A stretch of DNA of 48,567 bases from Paracoccaceae bacterium. GTDB lineage: Bacteria > Pseudomonadota > Alphaproteobacteria > Rhodobacterales > Rhodobacteraceae. This document shows, piece by piece, positions 1-7,815 of this stretch (its first letter is position 1; each line of letters opens with the position of its first letter). The notes under the pieces are model-generated. The model was given only the letters and a program-made list of their open reading frames with translations. It searched no databases and was not told the origin of the DNA. The position numbers and the translations under genes were made by a program. The stretch covers positions 1 to 48,567 of the forward strand of contig JAPORQ010000038.1 in the NCBI GenBank assembly GCA_026710155.1, in the 5' to 3' direction.

Positions 1-60
1 TATTCGTTATTGCAAATATAGTATTTAATTTTGTAGATTCAAGTATATAATCCCGAAAAT
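1..60. repeat. Right end of an inverted-repeat (MITE-like) element
   Basis: Positions 37-57 (caagtatataatcccgaaaa) match the right terminal repeat of the 229-bp element at 13389-13617, which reads caagtatataattcccaaa. In the 13.4-kb copy this sequence marks the boundary, with the element to its left. By analogy the window opens inside another member of the family whose right end lies near position 60. Stop codons fill the pyrG frame up to about position 36, and pyrG homology starts just after, at about 73. The left part of this copy is outside the window, so its size is unknown. Confidence 0.45.
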
Positions 61-72
61 TTTCCTACACAG

Positions 73-914
73 AATTTAAAAAAATGGTATGAAGTCAAGA
101 ATAGAATAGCAAGCCCCGAAGGCAAGGTTCGTGTCGCCGTGGTAGGTAAATATACAGGCTTGAATGATGCCTACAAATCTATAACCAAAGCACTTACTCA
201 TGGAGGTATTGCCAATCGTGTTGACGTTGAGAAGAAATGGATACAAGCAGAGGTTTTTGAAGAGGAAGATCCTGCCCCATACCTTTCCGGTTGTCATGCG
301 ATTCTTATTCCGGGTGGATTTGGTAAGAGGGGGGCTGAGGAAAAGATAGAGGTTGCCGGCTTTGCCAGAAAAAATCTAGTCCCTTATTTTGGTATCTTTT
401 TGGGTATACAAATGGCCGTGATTGAATTGGTCAGGGATTTGCTGGGTATTGACAGTGCTGGTTCAGAAGAGTTTGGTCTTGATGAAAAGCAAAATTCTGA
501 TGAGGAGTCACCCCCCGTGATTTTCTATTTGAAAAAATGGATTCAAGATGGAGAGAAGGTCACACGGGAAATAGGAGATGATATGGGGGCTCCAATGCGG
601 TTGGGGGCTTATCCAGCCGAGTTGATGAATGAAAGCCTGGTTGCTAAAATATATGGCAACACCAAGATTTCCTAACTTCATCGTCATAGATATTGAGGTT
701 GACATAAAATACAAAGAGATGCATTGAGTCCAAAGGGGTTATTTTTTCGGGGATGTCACCTGATGGTAATTTGCCAGAAATTATGGAACTAAAAAATCAT
801 CCTTGGTTTGTTGGGGTACAATTTCATCCCGAACTTAAATCACAACCGTTCTCATCACACCCTTTGTTTGCAGGTTTTATTGAAACTGCCATCAAGCGGT
901 CAAGATTGGTATAA
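73..914 (+). pseudogene. pyrG: Decayed C-terminal glutaminase domain of CTP synthase
   Basis: The translation matches the class I glutamine amidotransferase half of CTP synthase, the enzyme that makes CTP from UTP and glutamine. Recognisable segments are [63 protein letters not shown] and [13 protein letters not shown]. The N-terminal synthase domain is absent; stop codons occupy the frame upstream. The catalytic cysteine of the FGICLGMQ motif is replaced by phenylalanine (FGIFLGIQ, about 390-416). Near the end there is a stop at 673-675 where a conserved Arg/Glu belongs before HRHRYE, then a one-base slip inside RYE and another before [10 protein letters not shown], after which the frame runs to a stop at 912-914. 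The piece therefore cannot make CTP. PyrG is normally essential, so an intact copy should lie elsewhere. Upstream truncation by the repeat element ending near 60 is an inference. Confidence 0.9.
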
Positions 915-950
915 TGGGAACATTAAATTACGTAAATTCATGGAGTAAAT

Positions 951-1394
951 ATGTTTAGAAAGTTTATTCTCACTTTTTGTCTAATGCTTGGCCTGACGGT
1001 CACGGGGGTATATGGTAAACAACCACCAATTTATGCCGAAGACGGTGTGGCCATCAATGGTTATGATCCGGTTGCCTATATTGAAACGATTTCTGCCCAA
1101 GAGGGTAGTAATGAATTTACCCATGAATGGATGGGAGCAATCTGGAAATTTACTTCGCAGGAAAATCTAGACAGGTTTGTTGCTTCGCCAGAGGATTATG
1201 CACCTCAATATGGAGGGTATTGTGCCTATGCCGTCGCCAAAGGTCATACAGCAACAACCGTTCCTGACGCTTTTACCATTCATCATGGCAAGCTCTATCT
1301 AAATTACAGCAAGCGGGTTGAGAGAATCTGGCGACAGAATATGAATAATTTTATTGTCAAAGGTGATGAAAATTGGCCTGGGGTTCTGAATTAG
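951..1394 (+). CDS. Secreted YHS-domain protein
   Basis: This 147-residue protein begins with a short signal peptide (residues 1 to about 22, a hydrophobic stretch after MFRKF). The rest is a single YHS-type domain: AINGYDPVAYIE, EWMGAIWKFTSQENLDRF, then YAPQYGGYCAYAVAKG and GKLYLNYSKRVERIW. Proteins of this type are exported; the YHS fold in other proteins is linked to metal binding or sensing, but no reaction is established for this family. The start is supported by ggag six bases upstream of the ATG. It stands between two decayed genes and looks intact, with no obvious operon partner. Family assignment is firm; function is open. Confidence 0.85.
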   Translation: MFRKFILTFCLMLGLTVTGVYGKQPPIYAEDGVAINGYDPVAYIETISAQEGSNEFTHEWMGAIWKFTSQENLDRFVASPEDYAPQYGGYCAYAVAKGHTATTVPDAFTIHHGKLYLNYSKRVERIWRQNMNNFIVKGDENWPGVLN

Positions 1395-1398
1395 GTTG

Positions 1399-2001
1399 CA
1401 AGAGGAAAATTCCATTGTAACGCTTGAATCAGGTGTGACCCTTTTCGGCGGGGGTTGTTGTTCCCTAGCCGAGTAAAACCCAGCTATCAAGTATACTTCT
1501 TTTTTGGTTGGTATGGATGGAGGTGCAGACACCATCCTTGCTCACGGTTTTGAACCCGATCTGATCATTGGAGATTTGGATTCTGTAGCGAAAGATACGA
1601 GGAGAAGGTGCAAGCAAAAGATTTTTGAAAATCCTGATCCCGATCGGACAGACCTCAACAAGTCTGTTGGTACCATTTAAGCACCTTTTTTTGTGGCAGT
1701 AGGAGTTCTAGGGGACCGAATAAATCATGGATTGGGGGCATGCAATGTTCTCCTAAAATATCCACAAAAAAATCTCTTGTTGATGAACAATTCTGATTTG
1801 TGCTTTTTGGAACCACCAAAAATCAATCTCTCGCTTCCCTTTGAAGAAAGAATTTCGCTCTTTCCCTTTAAAATAATGAAGGGTAAATCAAAGGGTCTGC
1901 ATTGGGAAATTTGTGCTATCGACTTCAATCCTAATGTGATGACAGGTATTTCGAATTATGCTGAAAAGACCAATATAGATTTGGAGTTCGGTGATCCATA
2001 A
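1399..2001 (+). pseudogene. Decayed thiamine pyrophosphokinase
   Basis: One frame carries thiamine pyrophosphokinase landmarks in order: VTLESGVTLFGGG, MDGGADTILAHGFEPD, LIIGDLDSVAKD, DPDRTDLNKSVG, VLGDRINHGLGACNVLLKYP and GLHWEI. The family transfers pyrophosphate from ATP to thiamine to make the cofactor TPP. The frame is interrupted by TAA at about 1471, in the poorly conserved linker after the GGG motif, and by TAA at about 1678 before the VLGDRINH segment. No start codon precedes the homology apart from a TTG at 1396. The metal-binding DGGAD and GDLDS motifs remain readable, so the decay looks fairly recent. It has no frameshift that I could see, only nonsense changes and a poor C-terminus. 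Confidence 0.8.
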
Positions 2002-2168
2002 CATGATGATCATTGCATCCATGTTGGACAGAATCAACCCCAAGGTCATCAAGTCTGAAGTTATAGTCAATTAACGATTAGTGATTCTGCAAGTCTTGTG
2101 AAAAAAACATTGAGAAACATGAATTGACGGTTTTATATTATTGATATTAGTTTTTGGAGTTTATCGGT

Positions 2169-3083
2169 TTGAATAGAAATACCTACACGATTGAAACGGT
2201 TCAGAATATGTTAAGGGAGGTTGATTACCTTTGTGGTCGTTCCCTTGCAACAACTGTATTTCTGACCTTGCAACTCAACAGGCCTCTATTTCTTGAAGGA
2301 GAGGCAGGCGTAGGTAAAACGGAAATTGCCTTGGCAATATCCCGGGCCCTGGGAAGAAAGTTGATTCGTCTTCAATGTTATGAAGGGCTTGATACCGGAT
2401 CGGCCGTTTACGAATGGAATTTCCCTGCCCAAATGGTTGCGATTAGGACAGCCGAGGCTTCTGGAAAACTTGAACGGAAAGACCTTCAGGCAGAATTGTT
2501 TTCCGAGGAATATTTGATATCAAGACCAATTCTGGAAGCTCTGAGGTATCATGAGGAAGGCCCTCCGGTACTGCTAATTGACGAAATCGACCGAACAGAC
2601 GAACCATTTGAGGCTTTTTTACTTGAGGTGCTTTCGGAGTTTCAGGTCTCCATTCCCGAATTGGGTACCATCAAATCCAATGAACCTCCAATTGTCATAC
2701 TCACTTCGAACCGAACAAGGGAAATCCATGACGCCCTGAAACGTAGGTGCTTCTATTATTGGGTGGATTTTCCTGACTTTGAGCGTGAACTCGAAATAAT
2801 CAAGGTAAAGGTCCCCGAGGCAAGTGAATCTTTTTCAAGGGAAATCGTTTCCTTTATTCACACCTTGCGAAGTGAGGAATTGTTCAAGAAACCAGGGGTT
2901 GCAGAATCCATTGACTGGGCAAAATGCCTGTTGACCCTTGATGCCATTTCACTTTCTCCAGAAGTCATTTCTGATACTTTGGGAGCCTTGTTGAAATATC
3001 AGGATGACATTGCCATGATCAACAGTTCGGAAAGCCAAAGAATCCTGGAACAAGCCAGATCAAACCTGAAGGAATTTGCCTAG
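2169..3083 (+). CDS. coxD: CoxD-like MoxR-family AAA+ ATPase
   Basis: A 304-residue AAA+ ATPase of the MoxR group. Walker A is GEAGVGKT (about residue 47) and Walker B is VLLIDEID (about residue 133), with the sensor segment VILTSNRTREIHDALKRRC. In carboxydotrophic bacteria CoxD unfolds or remodels apo-CO dehydrogenase so that the copper-sulfido-molybdenum centre can be completed; other MoxR proteins work with VWA-domain partners. The next gene is such a VWA partner, in the same reading frame and 69 bases downstream, which supports the CoxD/CoxE assignment. I chose the TTG at 2169 because ggag lies nine bases upstream; an alternative TTG at 2154 would add five residues. The gene appears to open the accessory half of the molybdenum hydroxylase locus. 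Confidence 0.9.
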   Translation: MNRNTYTIETVQNMLREVDYLCGRSLATTVFLTLQLNRPLFLEGEAGVGKTEIALAISRALGRKLIRLQCYEGLDTGSAVYEWNFPAQMVAIRTAEASGKLERKDLQAELFSEEYLISRPILEALRYHEEGPPVLLIDEIDRTDEPFEAFLLEVLSEFQVSIPELGTIKSNEPPIVILTSNRTREIHDALKRRCFYYWVDFPDFERELEIIKVKVPEASESFSREIVSFIHTLRSEELFKKPGVAESIDWAKCLLTLDAISLSPEVISDTLGALLKYQDDIAMINSSESQRILEQARSNLKEFA

Positions 3084-3152
3084 AATGGTAAATGGGGGAC
3101 AACATCATTCATTTCTAAATCTGTTGAGTCATTCTACAGCGAACATGGATTC

Positions 3153-4400
3153 ATGAAATCAGGCCACGACTTTGAACAGGGTACTCTGGTTGATAATATT
3201 ACCCATTTTGCAAGGGCTTTGAGAATTTCTGGCTTACACATTGGTACAGGCCAAACCGTGAAGGCAATCAAGGCAGTCGAGACGGCTGGATTGCAAAACA
3301 GGGATGATTTTTTCTCAACCCTGCAATGTTGTTTTGTCAACCGACCCGACCAAATGGTTGTCTTTGCCCAAACCTTCAAACTCTTCTGGCGAGATCCGAG
3401 ATATCACGATCAGATGATGTCCTTGATGTTGCCCAGTATTCGGGGAACACACGAAAAAGGGAATCCTGAAGCAGGTATGAAAAGAGCCGGACAATCACTG
3501 ATGGGCGAAAGTCATAATCCAATAAATTACCCAGAGGGTGATCAGGAAACGGCTGAAGAATTGGAAGTGGTATCTACTGGAACCACCTCTTATCAGGACC
3601 GGTTCAACTCCATGGATTTCGAGCAGATGTCCACATCGGAAACCAAAGAGGCAAAACGAATCATTGCAGAAATTGAACTGCCTGTAAAGCAGTTGATATC
3701 CAGACGATACAAGCCCAATCCAAAGGGCAGGGTTTCCGACTGGAAGAGCACCATGAAGATGGCAGCCAGAAACGGAGGCGACATATTTCAATTGGGATAC
3801 CGCAAACCCACCATCCGCCATCCCAACATCGTCGCGCTTTGTGATATATCGGGAAGCATGTCGACATATTCCAGAATGCTTCTGCATTTTCTCCATTCTG
3901 TAACAAACTGCCGTAAAAACCAATGGTCCAGGGTACATTCCTTCACCTTTGGTACAAAATTGACAAACATCACCCGCAATCTGGCCATCAAGGATATTGA
4001 CCAAGCACTTGAATCCGCTGGCAGGGAAGTTTCTGATTGGGAAGGGGGAACAAGAATCGGAGAATGTTTGAAGGTTTTCAATTACAAATGGTCAAGACGT
4101 GTAATGGGGCAGGGGGCCCTGGTACTTTTGATGACCGATGGGCTTGAGAGTGGAGACATTACTCAATTAGGCCAGGAAATGAAACGGCTCAAGTTGAGTG
4201 CCCGCAGATTGATTTGGGTTAATCCACTTCTTCGCTGGGACAACTTCACTCCCAAGGCAAGAGGAATTAGTACCATGCTTCCATGGGTTGATTGTTTCAA
4301 ATCTGCCCATAACATCAATTCTCTCGTCGGATTGTCAAAAGTACTTCACAATTCTTATGATGATGGTGATAAAACCAGATTGATGCAGACTTTGCATTAA
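3153..4400 (+). CDS. coxE: CoxE-like VWA-domain protein
   Basis: A 415-residue protein. The N-terminal part (LVDNITHFARALRISGLHIG, then FVNRPDQM and FKLFWRDP) is typical of CoxE, and the C-terminal half is a von Willebrand A domain with a MIDAS-like DISGSMS at about residues 231-237 and a later LMTDGLESGD. CoxE proteins pair with CoxD ATPases in maturation of the molybdenum-copper centre; the VWA domain probably mediates metal-dependent protein contact. No ATG exists upstream in this frame between the coxD stop and 3153, so the first ATG is used, although no clear ribosome-binding site precedes it. The residues expected for the family are present and the length is normal. Confidence 0.9.
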   Translation: MKSGHDFEQGTLVDNITHFARALRISGLHIGTGQTVKAIKAVETAGLQNRDDFFSTLQCCFVNRPDQMVVFAQTFKLFWRDPRYHDQMMSLMLPSIRGTHEKGNPEAGMKRAGQSLMGESHNPINYPEGDQETAEELEVVSTGTTSYQDRFNSMDFEQMSTSETKEAKRIIAEIELPVKQLISRRYKPNPKGRVSDWKSTMKMAARNGGDIFQLGYRKPTIRHPNIVALCDISGSMSTYSRMLLHFLHSVTNCRKNQWSRVHSFTFGTKLTNITRNLAIKDIDQALESAGREVSDWEGGTRIGECLKVFNYKWSRRVMGQGALVLLMTDGLESGDITQLGQEMKRLKLSARRLIWVNPLLRWDNFTPKARGISTMLPWVDCFKSAHNINSLVGLSKVLHNSYDDGDKTRLMQTLH

Positions 4401-4453
4401 CATTAATATTGGCCAGATTTTCAATTTAACAACGACTTCGAGTTTTACTCAAG

Positions 4454-5461
4454 ATGAACAGACCTGAACATGATAAAATTCCGGAAACTGCACTGAAATG
4501 GCATCAGGATGGTGGCTCGGCGATTGCTACTGTTACCCAGACCTGGGGGTCGGCTCCAAGACCCATCGGAAGTCAATTGGCAATAAACCTGGCCGGTGAA
4601 ATCGTCGGTTCGGTTTCAGGTGGGTGTGTGGAGGGTGCTGTTGTTGCCGAAGCTCTGGATACCATGGAGACCAGGAAACCAATATTACTGGAATTTGGGG
4701 TGGCGGATGAAGATGCCTTTGCAGTGGGTTTGGCCTGTGGGGGTAAAATCAAGGTAGTGGTTGAACCCATTGCCGGTCCCTTGGGAATAACAGAGGAAAT
4801 ATTGCATGAACTTGTAACCTGCAGGTCAGAAAATACTCCAGCCATTGTAAAAACTTCCCTTGATAACTGGGAAAGTACGGTGATTCCCTATGGTTCTCCC
4901 TACATGACCGAGGAACTTTTAAACGCTCTTGAACTGGACCGGAGTGGAATGATTGACGACACCTTCATCAATGTGTTCAATCCTCCTTTGAAACTGATTG
5001 TCGTCGGTGGAGTCCATATAGCCCAACCGTTAATTCAGATTGCCCGACATTCCGGGTATCAGACGATGATAATTGATCCAAGGGAATCATTCGGTTCGAA
5101 AGCAAGATTCCCCGGTGAAAGGATCAGCAATGAATGGCCAGACGAGATCATTAGGGAAATTTCTCCTGATCTTAGAACGGCTGTGGTAACACTAACTCAC
5201 GACCCCAAGATTGATGATCCGGCAATACTTGAAGCACTCAAAACACCGGCTTTTTATATTGGATGTCTGGGTTCAACACGTACACATGCCAAGCGGTTGG
5301 CTAGATTGCGGGAGAAAGCGGTTGTCAAAGATCAACTTGCAAGGATTCATGGCCCCATCGGCTTGGATATAGGATCTCGCAGTCCTGCCGAAATAGCGAT
5401 CGCCATCATGGCGGAAATCACCTTGACCCTTCGCTCGGGGAAAAGCAAAAATGAAATTTGA
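4454..5461 (+). CDS. coxF: XdhC/CoxF-family molybdenum cofactor maturation protein
   Basis: A 335-residue XdhC/CoxF protein. The N-terminal XdhC domain contains WGSAPRPIGSQLAI, GSVSGGCVEGAVV and GLACGGKIKVVVEP. The C-terminal Rossmann domain starts with KLIVVGGVHIAQPL and contains GCLGSTRTHAKRL and IGLDIGSRSPAEIAIAI. Members of this family bind molybdenum cofactor, help it become sulfurated and deliver it to xanthine dehydrogenase-type enzymes. The cysteines in GGCVEG and LACGG are kept. Its stop overlaps the start of the next gene by 11 bases, pointing to translational coupling. It lies 53 bases after coxE. Whether it serves only the enzyme encoded downstream cannot be told from sequence. 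Confidence 0.9.
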   Translation: MNRPEHDKIPETALKWHQDGGSAIATVTQTWGSAPRPIGSQLAINLAGEIVGSVSGGCVEGAVVAEALDTMETRKPILLEFGVADEDAFAVGLACGGKIKVVVEPIAGPLGITEEILHELVTCRSENTPAIVKTSLDNWESTVIPYGSPYMTEELLNALELDRSGMIDDTFINVFNPPLKLIVVGGVHIAQPLIQIARHSGYQTMIIDPRESFGSKARFPGERISNEWPDEIIREISPDLRTAVVTLTHDPKIDDPAILEALKTPAFYIGCLGSTRTHAKRLARLREKAVVKDQLARIHGPIGLDIGSRSPAEIAIAIMAEITLTLRSGKSKNEI

Positions 5462-6941
5462 CACCTGTCCCACAAGTGAAGGGCTTGGGCATATATTGGC
5501 CCATTCAATTCATGCAGGTGTTAAAAAGGTGAAAAAGGGCAGGATCCTAAATCGGCATGATATAGAAGCATTCCTGAATTCAGGCATTCAGGAAATCATG
5601 GTGGCACGACTTGAGGAGGGTGATATCGGCGAAGATGAAGCCGCATCCTTTTTGGGGCAGAAATTGGTTGCAATCGAACCATCATTGTTTGTCTCTTCAC
5701 CATTTACAGGCAGGGTGAACATTTATTCATCATGGACTGGCTTGATCTTATTCGATTCAGACCGTATTACGGAATTCAACCTGGTTGACGAAGCCATTAC
5801 ACTTGCCACTTTGCCCAGCCTTGCCAAGGTTGAGAAGAACCAGTTGGTTGGTACGATAAAAATAATCCCCTACGGTGTAGCCAGGTCCAAGGTCATTGAG
5901 GCCGCTGGATTATTGGAAGGGATTGCTGGATTCAGGCGAGTGCAATTACATCAGGCTGATTTGATAATCACAACCCTAACGGGTCAAAAGGACAAACTTT
6001 CAGAGAAGGGCATTGAAGTTACGAGAACACGTTTGAAGGGGCTTGGCATTACACTCAAACAAGTTGATATTGTTTCCCATGAAACAGGAGAACTGTCTGC
6101 TGCACTTAAGAAAGCCAGTTCCTCCCTGATTCTGGTCATGACTTCAACAGCAACTTCAGATGCGAATGATACAGGTCCGCGTGCCTTGCGATTGGCTGGA
6201 GGAAAAATAGTCAGGGTTGGCATACCGGTCGACCCAGGTAATTTGCTCTTTTATGGGGAACTTGGTTCTCAAAAGGTCATAGGACTACCAGGATGTGCCC
6301 GTTCGCCTGCCTTGAACGGTGCAGATTGGGTATTGGAAAGAACAGTCTGCGGAATTGACATATCCCCTGCCGATTTTGCTTCTATGGGGGCCGGTGGGTT
6401 GCTGAAGGAAATACCAATCAGAAGACAGCCAAGAGACAGAAGAACAAGTCCATTAAAACCAAATGTTCAAGCGATATTAATTGGTGATTCGAAAAATCAG
6501 GCTTTCCATTCCCAACTTTCAAAAATACTTGCTTCCCAGGTTGATGGCATAAGTATCACAGGCAAATTGGCCAAGAAAATTATGGTCAAGATTGACAATG
6601 GGGAATCAATCAGAATGGTTAATTTGGAAGGCAGATCGGACAAATCGAATTTGGTGTCACTTGGTATGGCTTCGCTTCCCAGAAAAACTGATGCGGTCAT
6701 ATTCGTCAATCTGCTGAATGAGGAGATTTCCTCTGACCAGTTGAATCGCCTGATCAGCGCATTCAGTCCCGAGGACGGGAGGGAAATCTGCAAGTTCGGT
6801 GGAGAAAATTTATCCCCGGGGCCACCAATTCTTTTTGGTAGAAGATTCTTTGAAAATCTGAGAGCCCTTGATGCTGGCCTGAGACCCAATGATCTTTTGA
6901 ATGAGAACAGGGGTTTTCTGGTCGAGTTGGATTTGGGTTAG
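5451..6941 (+). CDS. Molybdopterin-binding (MoeA-like) protein with degenerate MobA-like tail
   Basis: A 496-residue two-part protein. Residues 1 to about 330 form a MoeA/MogA-like molybdopterin-binding region: EVMVARLEEGDIGEDEAA-type opening, VDEAITLATLP, KIIPYGVARSKV, VDPGNLLFYGELG and GLPGCARSPALNGADWVLE. About residues 340-496 align in pattern with the MobA-like nucleotidyltransferase half of the alphaproteobacterial 'molybdopterin-binding/glycosyltransferase family 2' proteins (SLGMASLPRKTDAVIFVN, LFGRRFFENLRAL). The nucleotide-binding glycine-rich loop, expected as LAAGxSxRMG, reads LIGDSKNQAF, and the expected metal-binding D-M-P segment reads NLLNEEIS, so transferase activity is doubtful. 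It overlaps coxF by 11 bases and precedes the structural cox genes, consistent with a role in cofactor insertion. Confidence 0.85.
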   Translation: MKFDTCPTSEGLGHILAHSIHAGVKKVKKGRILNRHDIEAFLNSGIQEIMVARLEEGDIGEDEAASFLGQKLVAIEPSLFVSSPFTGRVNIYSSWTGLILFDSDRITEFNLVDEAITLATLPSLAKVEKNQLVGTIKIIPYGVARSKVIEAAGLLEGIAGFRRVQLHQADLIITTLTGQKDKLSEKGIEVTRTRLKGLGITLKQVDIVSHETGELSAALKKASSSLILVMTSTATSDANDTGPRALRLAGGKIVRVGIPVDPGNLLFYGELGSQKVIGLPGCARSPALNGADWVLERTVCGIDISPADFASMGAGGLLKEIPIRRQPRDRRTSPLKPNVQAILIGDSKNQAFHSQLSKILASQVDGISITGKLAKKIMVKIDNGESIRMVNLEGRSDKSNLVSLGMASLPRKTDAVIFVNLLNEEISSDQLNRLISAFSPEDGREICKFGGENLSPGPPILFGRRFFENLRALDAGLRPNDLLNENRGFLVELDLG

Positions 6942-7290
6942 AAGAGCAATTTGGAAGGTGTGATTCCCGTATTGCGGTGCATTTTTATCTTCAAGAGGCC
7001 CTCTTTTTTTGGTCAAGGGATAGAGTTGTGGTGTTCCCGATCCTTCCCCGAAAAGCCATGATTCTACACGTTTGGACCTCTTGGGTAAGGAAAATGAACA
7101 CAAAAGGATTCGGACTTGAACGAATCAGCCCAAAAAAGGGCGAAAGCGCCAAATTCTGGCTGTTTCATGGCAAAATTCACCGCAATAACAAAAACACACC
7201 CAATTTGGATTTTTCATTTGGCAAGTGTGAAAATTATTGTTAATATGTTCAACTAACCATTCTGGAAGTGAAATTTTTTGGAGGTAATAA
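6942..7290. other. Gap between accessory and structural cox genes, with an imperfect inverted repeat
   Basis: No gene is supported here. The sequence tattgcggtgcatttt at 6971-6986 recurs inverted at 7172-7187 as tattgcggtgaatttt, one mismatch in 16, enclosing about 215 bp. A diverged copy of the left arm with its flank (tgattcctgtattgcgatgt) occurs at 12692-12711 after nth. This could be a small non-autonomous element or a shared leader. The 3' end carries a strong ribosome-binding site (ggagg, seven bases before the coxS ATG). The promoter of coxSLM is expected in this gap, but I could not assign -35/-10 boxes with confidence. Confidence 0.5.
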
Positions 7291-7752
7291 ATGTCTACAG
7301 TAACCATGACGGTAAATGGCAAATCGGTTTCCGGGGAAGTCGAGGGGAGGACCTTGTTATCGGATTTTGTCCGTAATAACCTTAACCTGACAGGAACCCA
7401 TATCGGTTGTGATACCAGCCAATGTGGGGCATGTGTCGTTCATGTCGGCGGCAAGGCTGTAAAGTCCTGTACGATTTTTGCAATTGAAGCAGAGGGAAGT
7501 TCTGTCACAACCATTGAAGGAATGGCCAATCCGGATGGTTCACTGGGTACTATCCAGCAGGCTTTTCAGGATAATCATGGATTGCAATGCGGTTTCTGTA
7601 CACCGGGCATGGTGATGTCTGCAGCTGCGCTTCTGGAAGAAAATCCCAATCCGACAGAAACCGAAATCAGGGAATATCTGGAAGGAAATATTTGCCGATG
7701 CACGGGCTATCACAATATCGTCAAATCAATTCAGGCTGCTGCAGCTGCCTAG
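7291..7752 (+). CDS. coxS: CO-dehydrogenase-like small subunit, 2Fe-2S
   Basis: A 153-residue iron-sulfur subunit. The plant-type N-terminal 2Fe-2S cluster is held by Cys40, Cys45, Cys48 and Cys60 (CDTSQCGAC), and the second cluster, in the helical domain, by Cys100, Cys103, Cys135 and Cys137 (CGFCTPG, ICRCTGY). In this enzyme family the subunit carries electrons from the molybdenum centre to FAD on CoxM. All eight ligands are present and length is normal for the family. The start has an excellent ribosome-binding site, ggagg at 7279-7283. It is the first gene of a S-L-M block, the order typical of form II loci. Confidence 0.95.
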   Translation: MSTVTMTVNGKSVSGEVEGRTLLSDFVRNNLNLTGTHIGCDTSQCGACVVHVGGKAVKSCTIFAIEAEGSSVTTIEGMANPDGSLGTIQQAFQDNHGLQCGFCTPGMVMSAAALLEENPNPTETEIREYLEGNICRCTGYHNIVKSIQAAAAA

Positions 7753-7815
7753 CCGGGAATAGAAACAAAGTATGTATTTGACCAGGAAAGTATCAGGATA
7801 GAATAGGAGAATCAC

